DNA of 64,000 nucleotides from Phytophthora sp. 'mugwort' (Eukaryota; Oomycota; Peronosporomycetes; Peronosporales; Peronosporaceae), in assembly GCA_033558025.1 (NCBI GenBank), contig JAUCEF010000017.1, positions 3,038,001 to 3,102,000 of the forward strand. The letters are read 5' to 3'. Shown piece after piece: positions 34,495 through 45,101 of this stretch (its first letter is position 1; each line of letters starts with the position of its first letter). The notes beneath the pieces are model-generated. The model was not told the origin of the DNA and ran no database searches. It saw only the letters and a program-made list of their open reading frames with translations. A program made the translations under genes and the position numbers.

Positions 34495-35870
34495 GCTGCA
34501 TGGGAACCATAGATCATCCAGCCAGTGCGATCTCGATAAACACTGAAATTATTAAAATCGCATCTGAATAGCTTACCATAGTTAACCCCTGTTTTATGTA
34601 ACTGATATCTGTAGTACGTCTTCTTGTGTCCTGTTGGTACCCCGGAGTACCTAAAGGTACACATGACTAGCCGAGCGCCACCCGCTTTTGGGGGCGGTGT
34701 GTGCTTGTTGGGTCCCAACACGTTCCGCTCGCTCAAGAGCTCGCTTCACTACTGAGAAAAGCTACCGGAGCGAAGCGTAGGTAGCCTCGGACAGGCTCGC
34801 TGCGCTACTCGCCATATTAGGATACTAGGTGAGCTACCTACGCCATCGGCCTCAGTAGGAAAAGCGGGCCCTCCGGACCCGCTATACACGAAAGGTTTTG
34901 GCGGGGCCGCCATCGCTTCGCTCGGCAGCAATTAAAAATTGCATGGCTTTTGGCCAGTGAGAAGGGGGTTTAAACCGTCACGCTCAGCCCTTTTTGCAAT
35001 TTCGGGCAGTCCGGACGGCAGCGGCAGTCGGTGTGATAGGTTAGTGAAGTGTTGCATCGCCGAGAAAAAGGATGCCAAAAGAGAGGCTGAGGCGACAGGG
35101 GGAAGAGTGACATGACGGACAGACAGGTTGCTTTTCTAGTAAGGAGGGAACGTAACATGAACTTCCGCTTAGATACGATCTGCTCGGTGCCTTTAACAAC
35201 GCTCTTAATTAAAAAGGAAAACTAATAATGAAACCAAGCATGTAATAAGTTTACCTCGTTATGCAAAACAGATGGCATCGCCCGCGGGGATTTGCTTTGC
35301 TTCGCTGCGCTCCGCAAAGGCAGTCGCTGCGCTCCTGCGAGGAAAAGATTCTAAGTTTGGCCTGCTACAGTGCTCGGCTCGCTGTAATGCTCGGCGCTGG
35401 GCCCGCCTTCGCAAATACCGCGCGGGTTTGCTACGGCTACGCGACCTCGCAACCGCTCGCCTCAGATTTTGTGTTTCACCCCCTTAGAAAACTGTGCATG
35501 GAGCCACTCGCCGTACAGCTGAGCTCACGCCGAGTGACTCGGAGCCAGCAGCGTCTCTTAGAGAATGGCCCATATGGCGAACGTAGAAGGTCGAGTATTC
35601 TTGGGCTGTGCTGAAATACAGAAGAGCGTTATATTGTCGCCACGAAGCAAACACCCGAAACGTTATCTAGCTTGGTATTAGGTATCTACTAAATTTATAT
35701 ATTACTACCCAAAAGCAACGCGACGCATGAGCTCTGCCGATCCTTGCCTGCATCTTGGAGTATTGTGGCTGGGATGGAATCTTCATACAGTTGAAGGAAT
35801 AAATCCGGGCTGGGAAAACGCACAACCAGAGAGAACGCTCTGCTAATCCTTCAGTTTGAGGATTCCTCGT
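34495..35870. repeat. Gene-poor stretch with GAGCGAAGCG-type short repeats
   Basis: No gene is convincing. Two blocks (34730-34930 and 35285-35480) are built from variants of CGCTTCGCTC and its complement (CTCGCTGCGCTACTCGCC, GGAGCGAAGCG, TTGCTTCGCTGCGCTCCGC). Frames through them are compositional artefacts. A minus-strand frame at 34434-34736 with VPTGHKKTYYRYQLHKTG looks slightly protein-like but unplaced. AT-rich DNA follows up to the lectin promoter. Confidence 0.4.
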
Positions 35871-35893
35871 CGAGTCATTCCTAAAACGACCTT
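35871..35893 (+). promoter_or_regulatory. Candidate oomycete initiator (Inr) upstream of the lectin gene
   Basis: GTCATTCCTAAAACGACCTTC resembles the oomycete Inr/FPR consensus (TCATTYY followed by a pyrimidine-rich element). It lies 25-45 bases before the ATG at 35918, the usual short leader distance in these organisms. Confidence 0.5.
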
Positions 35894-35917
35894 CTTCTTG
35901 TAACACGGTCCGCTTCA

Positions 35918-36439
35918 ATGAAGTTCATCTTCCAAATATTCGCAGCGGTAGCGCTAGCGGCTGGTAATGCTAGCGCTCTCGAAAACGGAGTCTTACTGAG
36001 TGAGACTTTCGGCGAGCCCCACGGTGACAAGTACTCGGATCTCGACATCGTTGGTCCCGCACAGCGGGTGCATACCATTACGGTTCGCTCGGGGGAACGC
36101 GTCAACGGTGTCGGCATCAACTTCACGGGTTCGGATGGGAAAAGAGTCGAGCGGTACCACGGCGGCCACGGCGGCGACAAGAACACGCTAGCACTCGCTG
36201 CAGGCGAATTCATTAAATCCATCGAGACATACTCGGGAGAGAAGGATGGCCACATACGCATCAAGTTCATCAGGTTCAACACGAGTGCGGGCAATTACAT
36301 TTCTGGGGGCAACCCAACGGAAAACTATGGCATCGAGACGGCGCGGGACGGTTACCAGTTGGGTGGGTTCTTTGGATATTGTGGCAAGGAACTCGACTCG
36401 GTCGGTATCATTTGGACGAGTATTTCTCCGGTGTCTTGA
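35918..36439 (+). CDS. Secreted jacalin-like lectin
   Basis: An intact 173-residue frame. Residues 1-20 (MKFIFQIFAAVALAAGNASA) form a clear signal peptide with cleavage before LENG. The remainder, about 27-170, fits one jacalin-type beta-prism domain: GERVNGVGINF, then YHGGHGGDKNTLAL with the Gly-Gly turn, FIKSIETYSGEKDGHIRIKF, YISGGNPTENYG, and GYQLGGFFGYCGKELDSVG ending IWTSI. These are the alternating Gly-rich turns of mannose-binding lectins. Only one Cys remains after processing, so no disulfide is expected within the chain. The protein is predicted to be exported and to bind carbohydrate, possibly plant or own wall glycans. That last point is inference. It is a single-exon gene with a candidate Inr, flanked by repeats. 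Confidence 0.85.
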   Translation: MKFIFQIFAAVALAAGNASALENGVLLSETFGEPHGDKYSDLDIVGPAQRVHTITVRSGERVNGVGINFTGSDGKRVERYHGGHGGDKNTLALAAGEFIKSIETYSGEKDGHIRIKFIRFNTSAGNYISGGNPTENYGIETARDGYQLGGFFGYCGKELDSVGIIWTSISPVS

Positions 36440-38560
36440 GTATGTTAGCTAGCCGACGCCTACAGATGCTCGTTTGGGGGATTGCGGTAAGAATCGAGTA
36501 CACGAGTCATAGTAGTCGCGATAGCTGCCGATTTCACTTTTGGATGTTGTTACATGGTTTAGTTTCTTGGGACTGAGTGTAGACTGTAAACTCGACCTAG
36601 CAGAAAACAATGCCATTTCTATCGTCATTATTTGCCAATAGCCATCTTTTGTAGATTGATACACCCACTACAGTCACAGTTACGACGTATTACTACAGTA
36701 GTAGTACATTACCTTTCCCTAAACATATCCCACGAAAAACAAAATTTGTGGTTGCTTGTATGTATTCAAGACTGCAGTCATCATACTTAAGTACTACTAC
36801 ATGTAGTAGTAGTTTCTTGTCTTGTCTTGTGCTTGTACCGTTGTTTTCATCTCGTCTCTTTACGAGTTCTATCTCGGGAGTTTCGACGTCGGCGACGTCG
36901 AAAACACGTCAGCTGTTCCTAACGAGCCCTTCCGACTAAACGAGCTGTTTCAGGTTGGACCACTTCTTGCGTGATCTGCGATGTTGTTTCAGACGACATC
37001 ATAAGTAGATCAGACATTTTGTCTGAAGGCTTCCAACGAGACATAACGTGGTAGAAGTAATCCAGGTCCAACTGCGGTCTTGGATGCACTTCACTTGTAA
37101 TTGTAAGTTTGCATCACTTGACGTTGTAAATGCCGTGTTGCGACAAAAAATTCTAGTTTTAGTCGCACACCAAGGGCTCAGATTGGAGCCCACGTGTCGG
37201 CTAATATATAGGTGACTGGCAGGATGGACGAAGGAAGTCGTTAGCGGACTAGAATTCAAATGATACCAATGCACATCAGTGAAAATTAAAAATATATAGC
37301 TCAGCAGCTTCCTGGTCAACTAGACTGTCCATCATCTTGGTCGCCATTCCATTGATAAACCGCGCGATTTAGCAGCTTGTTCCCCGTCGATTTGAACTCC
37401 CAAGCTTCAGTTTCGATTGGCTTGAGAGCTTCTTCTAATGCGTAGATTCGTAACTCCTCAATTTAATTGTGTACCTGCAGATGCCACGGAACATGAACAT
37501 AAGGGTGGGTTCTAATTCAGTCCCGCTCTATGTCTCCTACCAACACAGGCTGCTCTGTGCCAGTGTCTCCGCTAGTTCGCTCGCTCAGAACAGACTCACC
37601 TATTTCACTAATAGATACTCGCGCCTAAGAAAAATCCGGGAATGTTGTCAATTTCATACAGGTGGGTCTTGGAAATACTTGTCAATGTTGCTAAACACTG
37701 GTCAAAGTCTAAACATTGTGACTGTTCATTTTTGGAGAAGCTCTAAAAGGACGGGTATGATGTATGATGGAGAAGGTTATTAAGTTCTTCAATCTCAGGA
37801 CCTGCCCCCGCCGGTTGATAAACGAGTTGTACAGTACACGTAGATGGAGATGAGAAAACTGTTAGACAAGTTGAGTTTTGTCAAGAATACACTGAGCTAC
37901 ACCAGACGCTGATTCATGGGCTGGATAAAAGTGAGTTTAGTTTACCTATTACGATATGTACTACGGCACTCTCATCCAAATATACGATATTTTAACATTT
38001 ACAAGAATTCTGGATAAGCGCCAAGTGGGTTGCTACAAAACCTACTTAGGACTTGTGCTTGCCAAAAGACATAAATCTCGAAGCTATGGGAACCGTGCCA
38101 AACGTCGAGCCTTCGTTGTTGTTTTTTAGTATCTGCGAATAAAACGTAAACGTCTTTGTTGTAAAACCCATATAGAACGCTGGTGGCCCCTCTCTTCCAC
38201 GTGATAGCTGCCCACACGAACATTACGATAGCCTGTCACCGGAGCTCTTGTACCATGGCAATATAAGGTGAACGAATGTGCACTTCAACAAGTTTACTAT
38301 AGAATGCTGCACATTTAGTCTAGAGCTGAAGGTGATGCTCTAGCACCGTAATAGTCGATGCAAGAAGCACAAGTCCCTTAATGTGTTCTTGATAGCCTAT
38401 CCCGGTCTGGTCGGAGACACCGACGCATTTTTCAGTATAACAAGCAGCTGTACGTGAAGACAGGTACAGTATCGTCCGATTCAAACTCTTATCCTGGCTG
38501 TGCTTCGGGTGATACAAACCCCGTCCAGCTGTAGATGCAACTGGTTCGGTGCTGTAAGGA
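36440..38560. other. 2.1 kb without a recognisable gene
   Basis: AT-rich DNA. It holds a perfect 20-bp palindrome at 36792-36811 and related CTACTAC/GTAGTAG strings near 36690, and a short CTTGT repeat near 36820. The minus strand at 36980-37080 reads HPRPQLDLDYFYHVMSRWKP in an open but isolated patch. The plus-strand frame 37469-37783 has no family resemblance. Nothing here supports a gene call. Confidence 0.5.
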
Positions 38561-38657
38561 CATGCGGTGGACTACATCACTAACGTACGGTGCCAAGCGC
38601 TAGACACCCTCACTTCGCAAGTTCACCTCAAGCACGCGAGATCTGTAGAAGGCAGGC

Positions 38658-40016
38658 ATGGGTTTCCAATGCGTAATCTTGCTGGTATTTGCTACCTTCC
38701 TTGCTGGGACAAATGCTGGTTCAGCTACGATGAATGGATCGTGCGTCGCTTATATCTCGCAAACGAGAACCAATCGATCTCCAAAGGAGCATTAACGGCT
38801 TCCAACATTGAGGATATGCGAACTGACGAGATGTCTGCGGTATCAACGATGGCGCGATTGGTTACGAAAGTCAGCCTATTAGCTCAGCAGGTAGCAACCA
38901 AGATGTGGTTGCACTTCGGAGTAAACCCTGACGATGTTTCAATATGTTACGTCTAGGAAAGACTGTTTAGGGTCGGAGATAACCCAGCATTTCTTCAGTG
39001 GCTGAAGTACGTGGATATGTACAATGCAAAGGAAGGGACCTTCGTATTCTTGGACAACAGGTCATTCGAGTTGTTGCAAAGACGAAAACGGAGGCAGAGC
39101 TGGTGGCGCTCTTTTCAGTCACTTAGACACGAATCAGGAATGTTAAGCTTCGCTGACATCATGCAGAGACTCTTGTTCTTGAGTTCGCCAACCTGCCACA
39201 AGTGATGAATGAAGTGTGGCTGAAATCCCGGGTTAATCCACAAAACGTTTTTGAAATTTTGTAGTTTAGCGTTCAAGCCGATAACGCAATGTCCTCCATT
39301 GGCTCCGGTACACGACAATCTACAGGGGCAAAATGTTGGAAAATCAAGATTCGTGCAAGCATTACTCAGCTGTGATGTGCAGCTAGAGAGAGCGACAGAC
39401 GCACGCACGCGTAGTGATATGTTTTGCTGCGCATGCTCATTTGTATTCAACCGAAGGACAGGCTGCTGCGTATGCTCATTTGTATTCTGCCGGAGGACAG
39501 TCGACAAATGACCACAGAGGAGTCCAAGGGGGTAGCCCTGCATGTAGTTCGAGCTACGAGCTCTCACTAATCTTTCTCACTCTCACATTTAGCTGCTAAC
39601 CAACAAACACAACTTTCGAGTCTCCTACATCGCCGCACTCTACGTCGACTTCCTACGTTACCTTCTATCACAAAAATGGAGACAATTATTTGGCTGACCT
39701 GAATACGCTGTTAAAAGTCAATCCACTCATAATGGAAGAAAAAGTGGCAGTCGTATTCCAGTCGATAAGAGAGCTTCCTGGTCTCCAGAAGATCGCTCAG
39801 AGCATGCAGACTAACCTCTTCCAGAGGTGGATATAAAACAAGCTTGCGCCAAAGTTTATCACGCGTTAGTTGGCAATTCCAAACCAAGAAACGTTTTGAC
39901 TGATCTCAGATACATTGCAGTATGCAGGGCCCAGAGGTGCGGGGGCTACGGTCGAAAAAGTAAACACTTTGTTTGCCAACAATCATCCTGAAGTTGCAGT
40001 TGTTGCTGCTGGTTAA
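38658..40016 (+). pseudogene. Secreted RXLR-like/LWY effector pseudogene
   Basis: The ATG at 38658 opens a signal peptide (MGFQCVILLVFATFLAGTNA). A one-base shift at about 38720 leads to WIVRRLYLANEN, where RRLY stands in the RXLR place but lacks the final Arg. LWY-type modules follow in shifting frames: MWLHFGVNPDDV and AFLQWLKYVDMYNAKEG; TKTEAELVALFSHLDTN; VWLKSRVNPQNVFEIL; then, after a 270-bp insertion, YVDFLRYLLSQK; VFQSIRELPGLQKIAQSMQT; and a C-terminal ATVEKVNTLFANNHPEV before TAA at 40014-40016. The W-L-x-x-x-x-x-P-x-x-V-F repeat unit is the mark of LWY effectors, which act inside plant cells. At least four frame lesions plus the insertion make this copy non-functional. Confidence 0.7.
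39368..39637. mobile_element. Insertion of about 270 bp inside the LWY effector, possibly a solo LTR
   Basis: Effector sequence breaks after VQALL and resumes at YVDFLRYLL. The flanks share ACTC (39364-39367 and 39637-39640), a possible target duplication. The insert can be read as TGTGATGTGC...CGCCGCA, with TG and CA ends, and has a pyrimidine-rich right part. It contains a tandem pair of about 36 bp (TGCTCATTTGTATTC at about 39435 and 39475). Confidence 0.4.
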
Positions 40017-40400
40017 GCTTGTTAACGGTACGCTTGCTGCTCAGCTGTAATGAATTTTGTTGTCCCACAGTTGGTTTTGTGGTCCACCTCAATGTGGACG
40101 GACCGGTCCAAGTGTGGACGGTCTGGTTAAGTCTACTAAAATGGTTGATGCAGTCCTAGGAGAAGCGAGACGTGGCTAGTTTGCTATCACTTCCAAATAA
40201 GCATTCGAGGCAACGCATCGTTTCCAGAGCCTCTGAAGTGTCGTATTCAAAGTAAGCTTCGTGATGAGATTTGACAGCAGCGTAACACGGACACGGACCG
40301 TTCAATATACTGGAATTTCTTAAAAAATATCATCCGCGTCCGCCTTAAGAAAAGTTGTTTGCCTAACCTGAAACCAGGGTTCGTGATGGCTTAATCGCGA
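40017..40400. other. Effector 3' flank, no gene
   Basis: TGTAATGAATTTTGTTG at about 40047 may be part of the transcript end of the effector. A direct repeat GTGGACGG(A/T)C(C/T)GG at 40095-40125 is present. Nothing else is seen. Confidence 0.4.
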
Positions 40401-40641
40401 ATTATAAGAGACTCCACGTTTATCCATACTGAAGAACTGTGCGATAGAGAATGGCAAAAGTTAACCTTCACTCGAATAATTGGTCGCTCGGTTGTGTTGA
40501 CAACGAGCTCCGGAAATGTGTGGTCTTCTGCCATTTCAGCTTCCATGTCACATGTACTATATAGTACATCATCGCTGTCTCAAAGGGTGTCCTGAAACTT
40601 CTTTCTTTTCCCAAAATATTCCTTGTCATCTATCGTCCATG
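40401..40641 (-). pseudogene. CRN effector, part downstream of the Copia-2 insertion
   Basis: Minus-strand continuation of the CRN N-terminal region at 45365-45643. From the CCATG site at 40637-40641 it reads TIDDKEYFGKRKKFQDTL, then a stop, then DSDDVLYSTCDMEAEMAED and HTFPELVVNTTERPIIRV. The last block takes the place of the HVLVxxP end of the CRN header. No effector-type C-terminal domain can be recognised. Restoring one copy of the duplication brings the two halves back into one frame at RPSW-TIDD. Confidence 0.6.
40637..40641. repeat. Target site duplication CCATG, left copy (Copia-2)
   Basis: Perfect five-base duplicate of 45360-45364, directly flanking the 5' LTR. Confidence 0.9.
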
Positions 40642-40930
40642 TGTTGATGTGTGCGCCGTATATGCGAAGCGGTGACGTCATGCCCATGCGCAGTGATGAC
40701 ACGATGCGTGCGGGCACATGCAGCGATGACGCAATGCATGCGAGCTCACGCAATGGCGTTGTGCTGAAAAGGGGGGGGGGGGGCAGTTGAGAACACGTGG
40801 ATGGATCGGATTGGTCGATATTCCGATTTACTCCTGGGACACAAGGTAAGTAGAAGCAGGTTAGCAAGAGTAAGGAGACAATAGAACTCACTTCGGCATT
40901 TGCCCTCAAACCAACAAGAGCATTTCAACA
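40642..40930 (+). repeat. 5' LTR of Copia-2
   Basis: 289 bp, TGTTGATGTGTGCGCC to GAGCATTTCAACA, with a G13 run at 40771-40783. It matches 45068-45359 otherwise. CTCCTGGGACACAAGGTAAG near 40835 may hold a transcript start or a splice donor. Confidence 0.92.
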
Positions 40931-40974
40931 GGTTAACAGCCGCAAGACGCTCAAGACCAAGCTTCAGTACCGCC

Positions 40975-41445
40975 ATGACCACCACGTCCGCCAAGAAAGC
41001 TGAAGTCATCCTGGGAAGCGACAACTACTTCCACTGGTAGTTCGCCATGCGGATGACGCTGGCGAGGAAGGGGCTGTTGGCGCACGTGCAGTTGGTGAAG
41101 GACCCGTCGGAGATGACGGAGGCGTGGCTGCTCAATGACATGAAGGCGCTCGGGCTCATCGCCCAAGGTGTGGCGGTGGAGCACCACACGAAGATCCGCT
41201 CGGCGACGTCGGCCATCATGGCCTGGAACACGTTGCGCGACTTCTACAACCGGACGACCATGCACAACCGGGTGACGATGACCCGTCGCCTCCACGAGTT
41301 CAAGATGGAGGGCGGCGTGACCATGGCCAAGCACCTGGACGACTTCGACGAGCTCATCGTGGGTCTGCAGACGCTCGGAGAACCGCTGGACGAGGCTCGT
41401 CAGCTGGTCATCCTGCTGAGCAACTGCCCACGGAGTACGAGTTGA
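40975..41445 (+). pseudogene. Copia-2 gag, interrupted by a stop and a frameshift
   Basis: The ATG at 40975, 44 bases after the LTR, begins MTTTSAKKAEVILGSDNYFH. A TAG at 41038-41040 stands where Glu is expected (FHW-x-FAMRMTLARK). The same frame goes on with LAHVQLVKDPSEMTEAWLL, LRDFYNRTTMHNRVTMTRRL and HEFKMEGGVTMAKHLDDFDE, typical UBN2-type gag, up to ARQLVILLSNCP. There a one-base deletion shifts it out, and the rest of gag with the zinc knuckle continues in the pol frame. Copia-3 has the corresponding NFTGSI/FH codons also altered, but not the same stop. Gag is the structural protein of the particle, so this copy would need help from another element to move. Confidence 0.8.
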
Positions 41446-44400
41446 TCTGCTCGATCGTGGAGAACGTGAAAGACTTCACGTTGATCGAGGTGAAGGAGAA
41501 GCTACTCAAGGAGTACGAGCGCCTCGACAAGAAGGAAGGCACTGAGCGCGCGCTAAAGGCTACTGCGAACGGCAGTAAGTTCAAAGGCGCGAAAACCTTC
41601 AGGGGCGGCAAGGGCAGTAAGGCCTTCGGTTCAAGGAAGAACGGCGGTTTCAAGGGCAAGTGCTTCAACTGCGGCCAGATGGGCCACATGAAGCGGGACT
41701 GCCCGGACCCGAACGCGGGCAACAACGACGACGACGCGGTCTTCGCCGTTGGGAAGAGTCGGTCGGGTGGGTGGCTGATCGACAGCGGTGCGACGGCGCA
41801 CATGACGCCTCACCGCAACGACTTGTTTGAGTACAAGGACCTCGACTCGGACGTCGAGGTGACCATCGCGGACGGCAACAAGATCCGGGTGGTGGGAACG
41901 GGGTCGGTGCGCCTGACGGGCATCGACGGCACGCGCATTAAGATGGTCGATGTGATGTACATCCCCGGGCTGGACCGGCAGCTGTTGTCTGTCAGCAGGC
42001 TGGCGGAGCGCGGCATGAGCGTGGAGTTTCAGAAGAAGTCGTGTACGATCTGGGACAAGTCCAAGGCGATCGCGTTGGGCAAGAAGGTCGGCAAGGCCTA
42101 CGTGCTCGACTGCGAGAAGGACATGGCGCACTACGTGGAGTACGCCGGAGTCGACAGTGAGTGGGAGTTGTGGCATGCGCGCATGGGCCACTTGAACAAG
42201 GATGCGCTGGCAAAGACGCAGAACGCCACCACTGGCATGCCCACGTTGGACCGCAAGTCCATGACGCTGTGCGGGGGCTGCATGAAGGGCAAACAGACGG
42301 TCGCGCACTTCCCGTCTCGATCGCTGTCGAAGACGACGAAGGTGTTGCAGTTGGTGCACACGGACGTCATGGGGCCCATGAAGACGAAGTCTAAGGGCGG
42401 GGCCCGGTACGTGCTCACGTTTGTGGATGACTACTCCAAGTACGTGGTGGCGTACTTCATCACCAAGAAGAGTGAGGTGCCCGTCAAGTTCAAGACGTTC
42501 ATGAACTTGTACGAGAACCAGTGGGGAGAGCGCATCAAGTGCCTGCGCTCGGACAACGGCACGGAGTTCGTCAACAAGGAGATGGACAGGTTGTGCGCGT
42601 TGAACGGGATCGTTCACCAGAAGACCGTGCCTTACAGCCCGCAGCAGAACGGCGTGGCGGAGCGCATGAACCGCACGATCATGGAGAAGGCCCGCAGCAT
42701 GTTGTATTACAAGGCTATCTCAACGATGTGGTGGGCCGAGGCGGTCAGTACGTCGGTGTACCTGATTAACCGGTCCACGACCATTACGCACTCGAGCAGG
42801 ACGCCGTACGAGTTGGCGTTCAGGGGCAAGCCGCGACTGGACCACTTGCGCGTGTTCGGCTCGGTCGGGTACGCTCACGTCGACAAGGCAAAGCGCACCA
42901 AGTTGGAGCCGAAGAGCTTCAAGTGCATGTTCTTGGGGTACACCGAGAACTCGAAGGGCTACCGCGTGTACGACTTGGAGTCGAACAAGGTGAAGGTGAC
43001 AAGGTCGATGAAGCTCGACGAGCGCGAGGTAGACGGCATCTACGACTCGGCGCCGACGGAGAGCACGACGGTCATCCATTCGACGGAGGACGTCGATGAC
43101 GTCGTGCAGCACGAGCAAGAGCGCCAACCCGCTACTGAAGAGCCGATGGGATCGGTGGAGGAGAGCCATGAGGAAGACACGGAGATGCCCGAGGCTGAGT
43201 CGGACGAGTTGACGAGGCATGAGCTGGCAAGATACCGAAGGACGCCAGGGGCAGCCTTCAGTGACAATCTTGTATTCCACCCGGAACCCGAACGAGTCCG
43301 ACGCCCTCGTGACTCAGTCCTTGCTCTTCAAGACGTTGCAGACGAGTACAAGGTGAACGACGAGGACGACCCGGACAACGACGACCACTTCTGGCCGCCG
43401 TCGCCTAAGCGACCTCGAGTCGACGAGGACGGACTGCTCGCCGAAGCGGTACTGGCTTACGGTGCCAGTGTGGGAGACGCTGACGACGCGCCTACCACGT
43501 ACCAGCAGGCCATGAAGAGCAACGAGGCGTCGGAGTGGATCAAGGCGATGAACTCCGAGTTGAAGGCGCACGCGGACAATGGCTCGTGGACGCTGGTTCG
43601 ACGGACGTCTGGCGCCCGGCCGATTGGGTGTCGATGGGTGTTCGCTAAGAAGCGGAACGAGCACGGCCGAGTTGTGCGGTACAAGGCCCGGTTGGTGGCG
43701 AAGGGCTTCAAGCAGAAGTTCGGCGTGGACTTCTTCGAGACGTACTCGCCCGTCGCCAACATGAACTCGATCAGGGTTGTGCTGTCGGTGGTGGTGGCGA
43801 AGGCCTACGTCACAGAGCAGCTGGACGCGGACACAGCGTTCCTGAGTGATCTGAAGGAGCAAGTGTTCATGGAGGTGCCGTACGGCATCACGAACGCGGA
43901 GAACATGATGTGCAAGCTGGACAAGGCGATCTACGGCCTCAAGCAGGCCGCGAGCGCGTGGCATCAGACGATCCACGCCGTGTTTATGAAGATCGGCTTC
44001 CGCAGCTGCGGGGCAGACCAGTGCGTCTACGTGAAGGGCTTCAAGGACAACTACGTGTACGTCTGCTTGTACGTGGACGACATGATCATCGCCGCCAAGA
44101 CCAACAAAGAGATTGACGAGGTCAAGATGGCGTTGAAAAGCGCGTTTAAGATGAAGGAGCTCGGCGAGGTCAAGTTCATCCTCGGTATGGAGGTGGACCA
44201 TGACCACACGGCCGGCACGTTGATGATCAGGCAGACGCGCTACATCGACGACGTCGTGAACCGGTTCAACCAGCAAGACGCGAAAGCGGTGGTGAACCCG
44301 TGCGAGTCCGGCATGAAGTTGACGAAGATGCAATCGCCGACCACGAACGCTGAGCGCGAGGACATGAGGTCCAAGCCGTACAGGTCTTTGATCGGATGCT

Positions 44401-45101
44401 TGTTGTACATCACGACCTGCACGCGGCCGGACGTGGCATATATCGTCACGCAGCTGTCGCGGTTCTTGGAGAACCCTGGGCAGCAGCACTGGAAGGCAGC
44501 CATTCGTGTGCTCCGCTACCTGAAGACGACGAAGGGCTTCGGGGTCATCTACAGCGGCAACGACGGCAAGGTCGTGTTGGAGGCATACACGGACGCGGAC
44601 TGGGGCAGCAATCTGGACGACCGCCGCTCGGTATCCGGGATCATGATCATGATTGGCGGCGCGCCGGTCGTTTTCAAGTCCAAGTACCAGCGCACGGTGG
44701 CGCTGAGCTCGGCGGAGGCGGAGTACATGGCGTTAAGCCTGTGCACGCAGGAGATGCTATGGACCCGTGCGATGCTCAAGGACCTGGGTCATGAGCAAGT
44801 GGGAGCGACGCAAGTCTGGGAGGACAACCAAGGTGCCATTGCACTGGCAAGCAACGCCGGCTACAATGCGCGGACCAAGCACGTCGACATCAGGCACCAC
44901 TTCATCCGCGAGAACGTGGCCCGGGACATCATCACGGTGGACTACGTTGGGACGGAAGGTCAGCTGGCGGACATGCTCACGAAGGCGGTCGGGACGAAGA
45001 GACTGCAGTTCTTGCTCGCAGGGAGCGGCGTCCGAACCAAGACCGCTCAGCATGCGGCGAGTGGGAGTGTTGATGTGTGCGCCGTATATGCGAAGCGGTG
45101 A
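41442..45101 (+). CDS. Copia-2 gag C-terminus and Pol polyprotein (open frame)
   Basis: A single frame of 1219 codons without an in-frame ATG at its left edge, because it is really the continuation of gag after the deletion. Approximate positions in the frame: zinc knuckle CFNCGQMGHMKRDC at 74-87; protease WLIDSGATAHMTPH at 111-124; GAG-pre-integrase ELWHARMGHLN near 240; integrase LVHTDVMGPM, CLRSDNGTEFV and QQNGVAERMNRT (D-D-35-E); reverse transcriptase RWVFAKKRNEHGRV, QLDADTAFLSDLKEQVFME and YVCLYVDDMIIA; RNase H EAYTDADWGSNLDDRRSVSG, LSSAEAEYMALS and TKHVDIRHHFI. The frame ends at TGA (45099-45101), already within the LTR. One codon seems lost in AFLSDL (usually AFLNSDL). All catalytic residues are visible. 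Confidence 0.92.
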   Translation: MICSIVENVKDFTLIEVKEKLLKEYERLDKKEGTERALKATANGSKFKGAKTFRGGKGSKAFGSRKNGGFKGKCFNCGQMGHMKRDCPDPNAGNNDDDAVFAVGKSRSGGWLIDSGATAHMTPHRNDLFEYKDLDSDVEVTIADGNKIRVVGTGSVRLTGIDGTRIKMVDVMYIPGLDRQLLSVSRLAERGMSVEFQKKSCTIWDKSKAIALGKKVGKAYVLDCEKDMAHYVEYAGVDSEWELWHARMGHLNKDALAKTQNATTGMPTLDRKSMTLCGGCMKGKQTVAHFPSRSLSKTTKVLQLVHTDVMGPMKTKSKGGARYVLTFVDDYSKYVVAYFITKKSEVPVKFKTFMNLYENQWGERIKCLRSDNGTEFVNKEMDRLCALNGIVHQKTVPYSPQQNGVAERMNRTIMEKARSMLYYKAISTMWWAEAVSTSVYLINRSTTITHSSRTPYELAFRGKPRLDHLRVFGSVGYAHVDKAKRTKLEPKSFKCMFLGYTENSKGYRVYDLESNKVKVTRSMKLDEREVDGIYDSAPTESTTVIHSTEDVDDVVQHEQERQPATEEPMGSVEESHEEDTEMPEAESDELTRHELARYRRTPGAAFSDNLVFHPEPERVRRPRDSVLALQDVADEYKVNDEDDPDNDDHFWPPSPKRPRVDEDGLLAEAVLAYGASVGDADDAPTTYQQAMKSNEASEWIKAMNSELKAHADNGSWTLVRRTSGARPIGCRWVFAKKRNEHGRVVRYKARLVAKGFKQKFGVDFFETYSPVANMNSIRVVLSVVVAKAYVTEQLDADTAFLSDLKEQVFMEVPYGITNAENMMCKLDKAIYGLKQAASAWHQTIHAVFMKIGFRSCGADQCVYVKGFKDNYVYVCLYVDDMIIAAKTNKEIDEVKMALKSAFKMKELGEVKFILGMEVDHDHTAGTLMIRQTRYIDDVVNRFNQQDAKAVVNPCESGMKLTKMQSPTTNAEREDMRSKPYRSLIGCLLYITTCTRPDVAYIVTQLSRFLENPGQQHWKAAIRVLRYLKTTKGFGVIYSGNDGKVVLEAYTDADWGSNLDDRRSVSGIMIMIGGAPVVFKSKYQRTVALSSAEAEYMALSLCTQEMLWTRAMLKDLGHEQVGATQVWEDNQGAIALASNAGYNARTKHVDIRHHFIRENVARDIITVDYVGTEGQLADMLTKAVGTKRLQFLLAGSGVRTKTAQHAASGSVDVCAVYAKR

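Noticed and set aside
35261..35614. 117-codon frame before the lectin gene
   Set aside because: It runs through the GCTTCGCTGCG repeats; composition artefact.
37469..37783. 104-codon plus-strand frame as an effector candidate
   Set aside because: No signal peptide, no RXLR or LWY pattern; a single open frame in AT-rich DNA.
41038..41445. TAG and frameshift in Copia-2 gag as programmed readthrough or frameshifting
   Set aside because: Both lie inside gag, before the zinc knuckle, at places where relatives read straight through. No slippery site and no conserved position was seen.
41631..44489. Long antisense open frames (up to 391 codons) in Copia-2
   Set aside because: They mirror the GC-rich pol frame, are Arg/His/Val-rich and have no family features.
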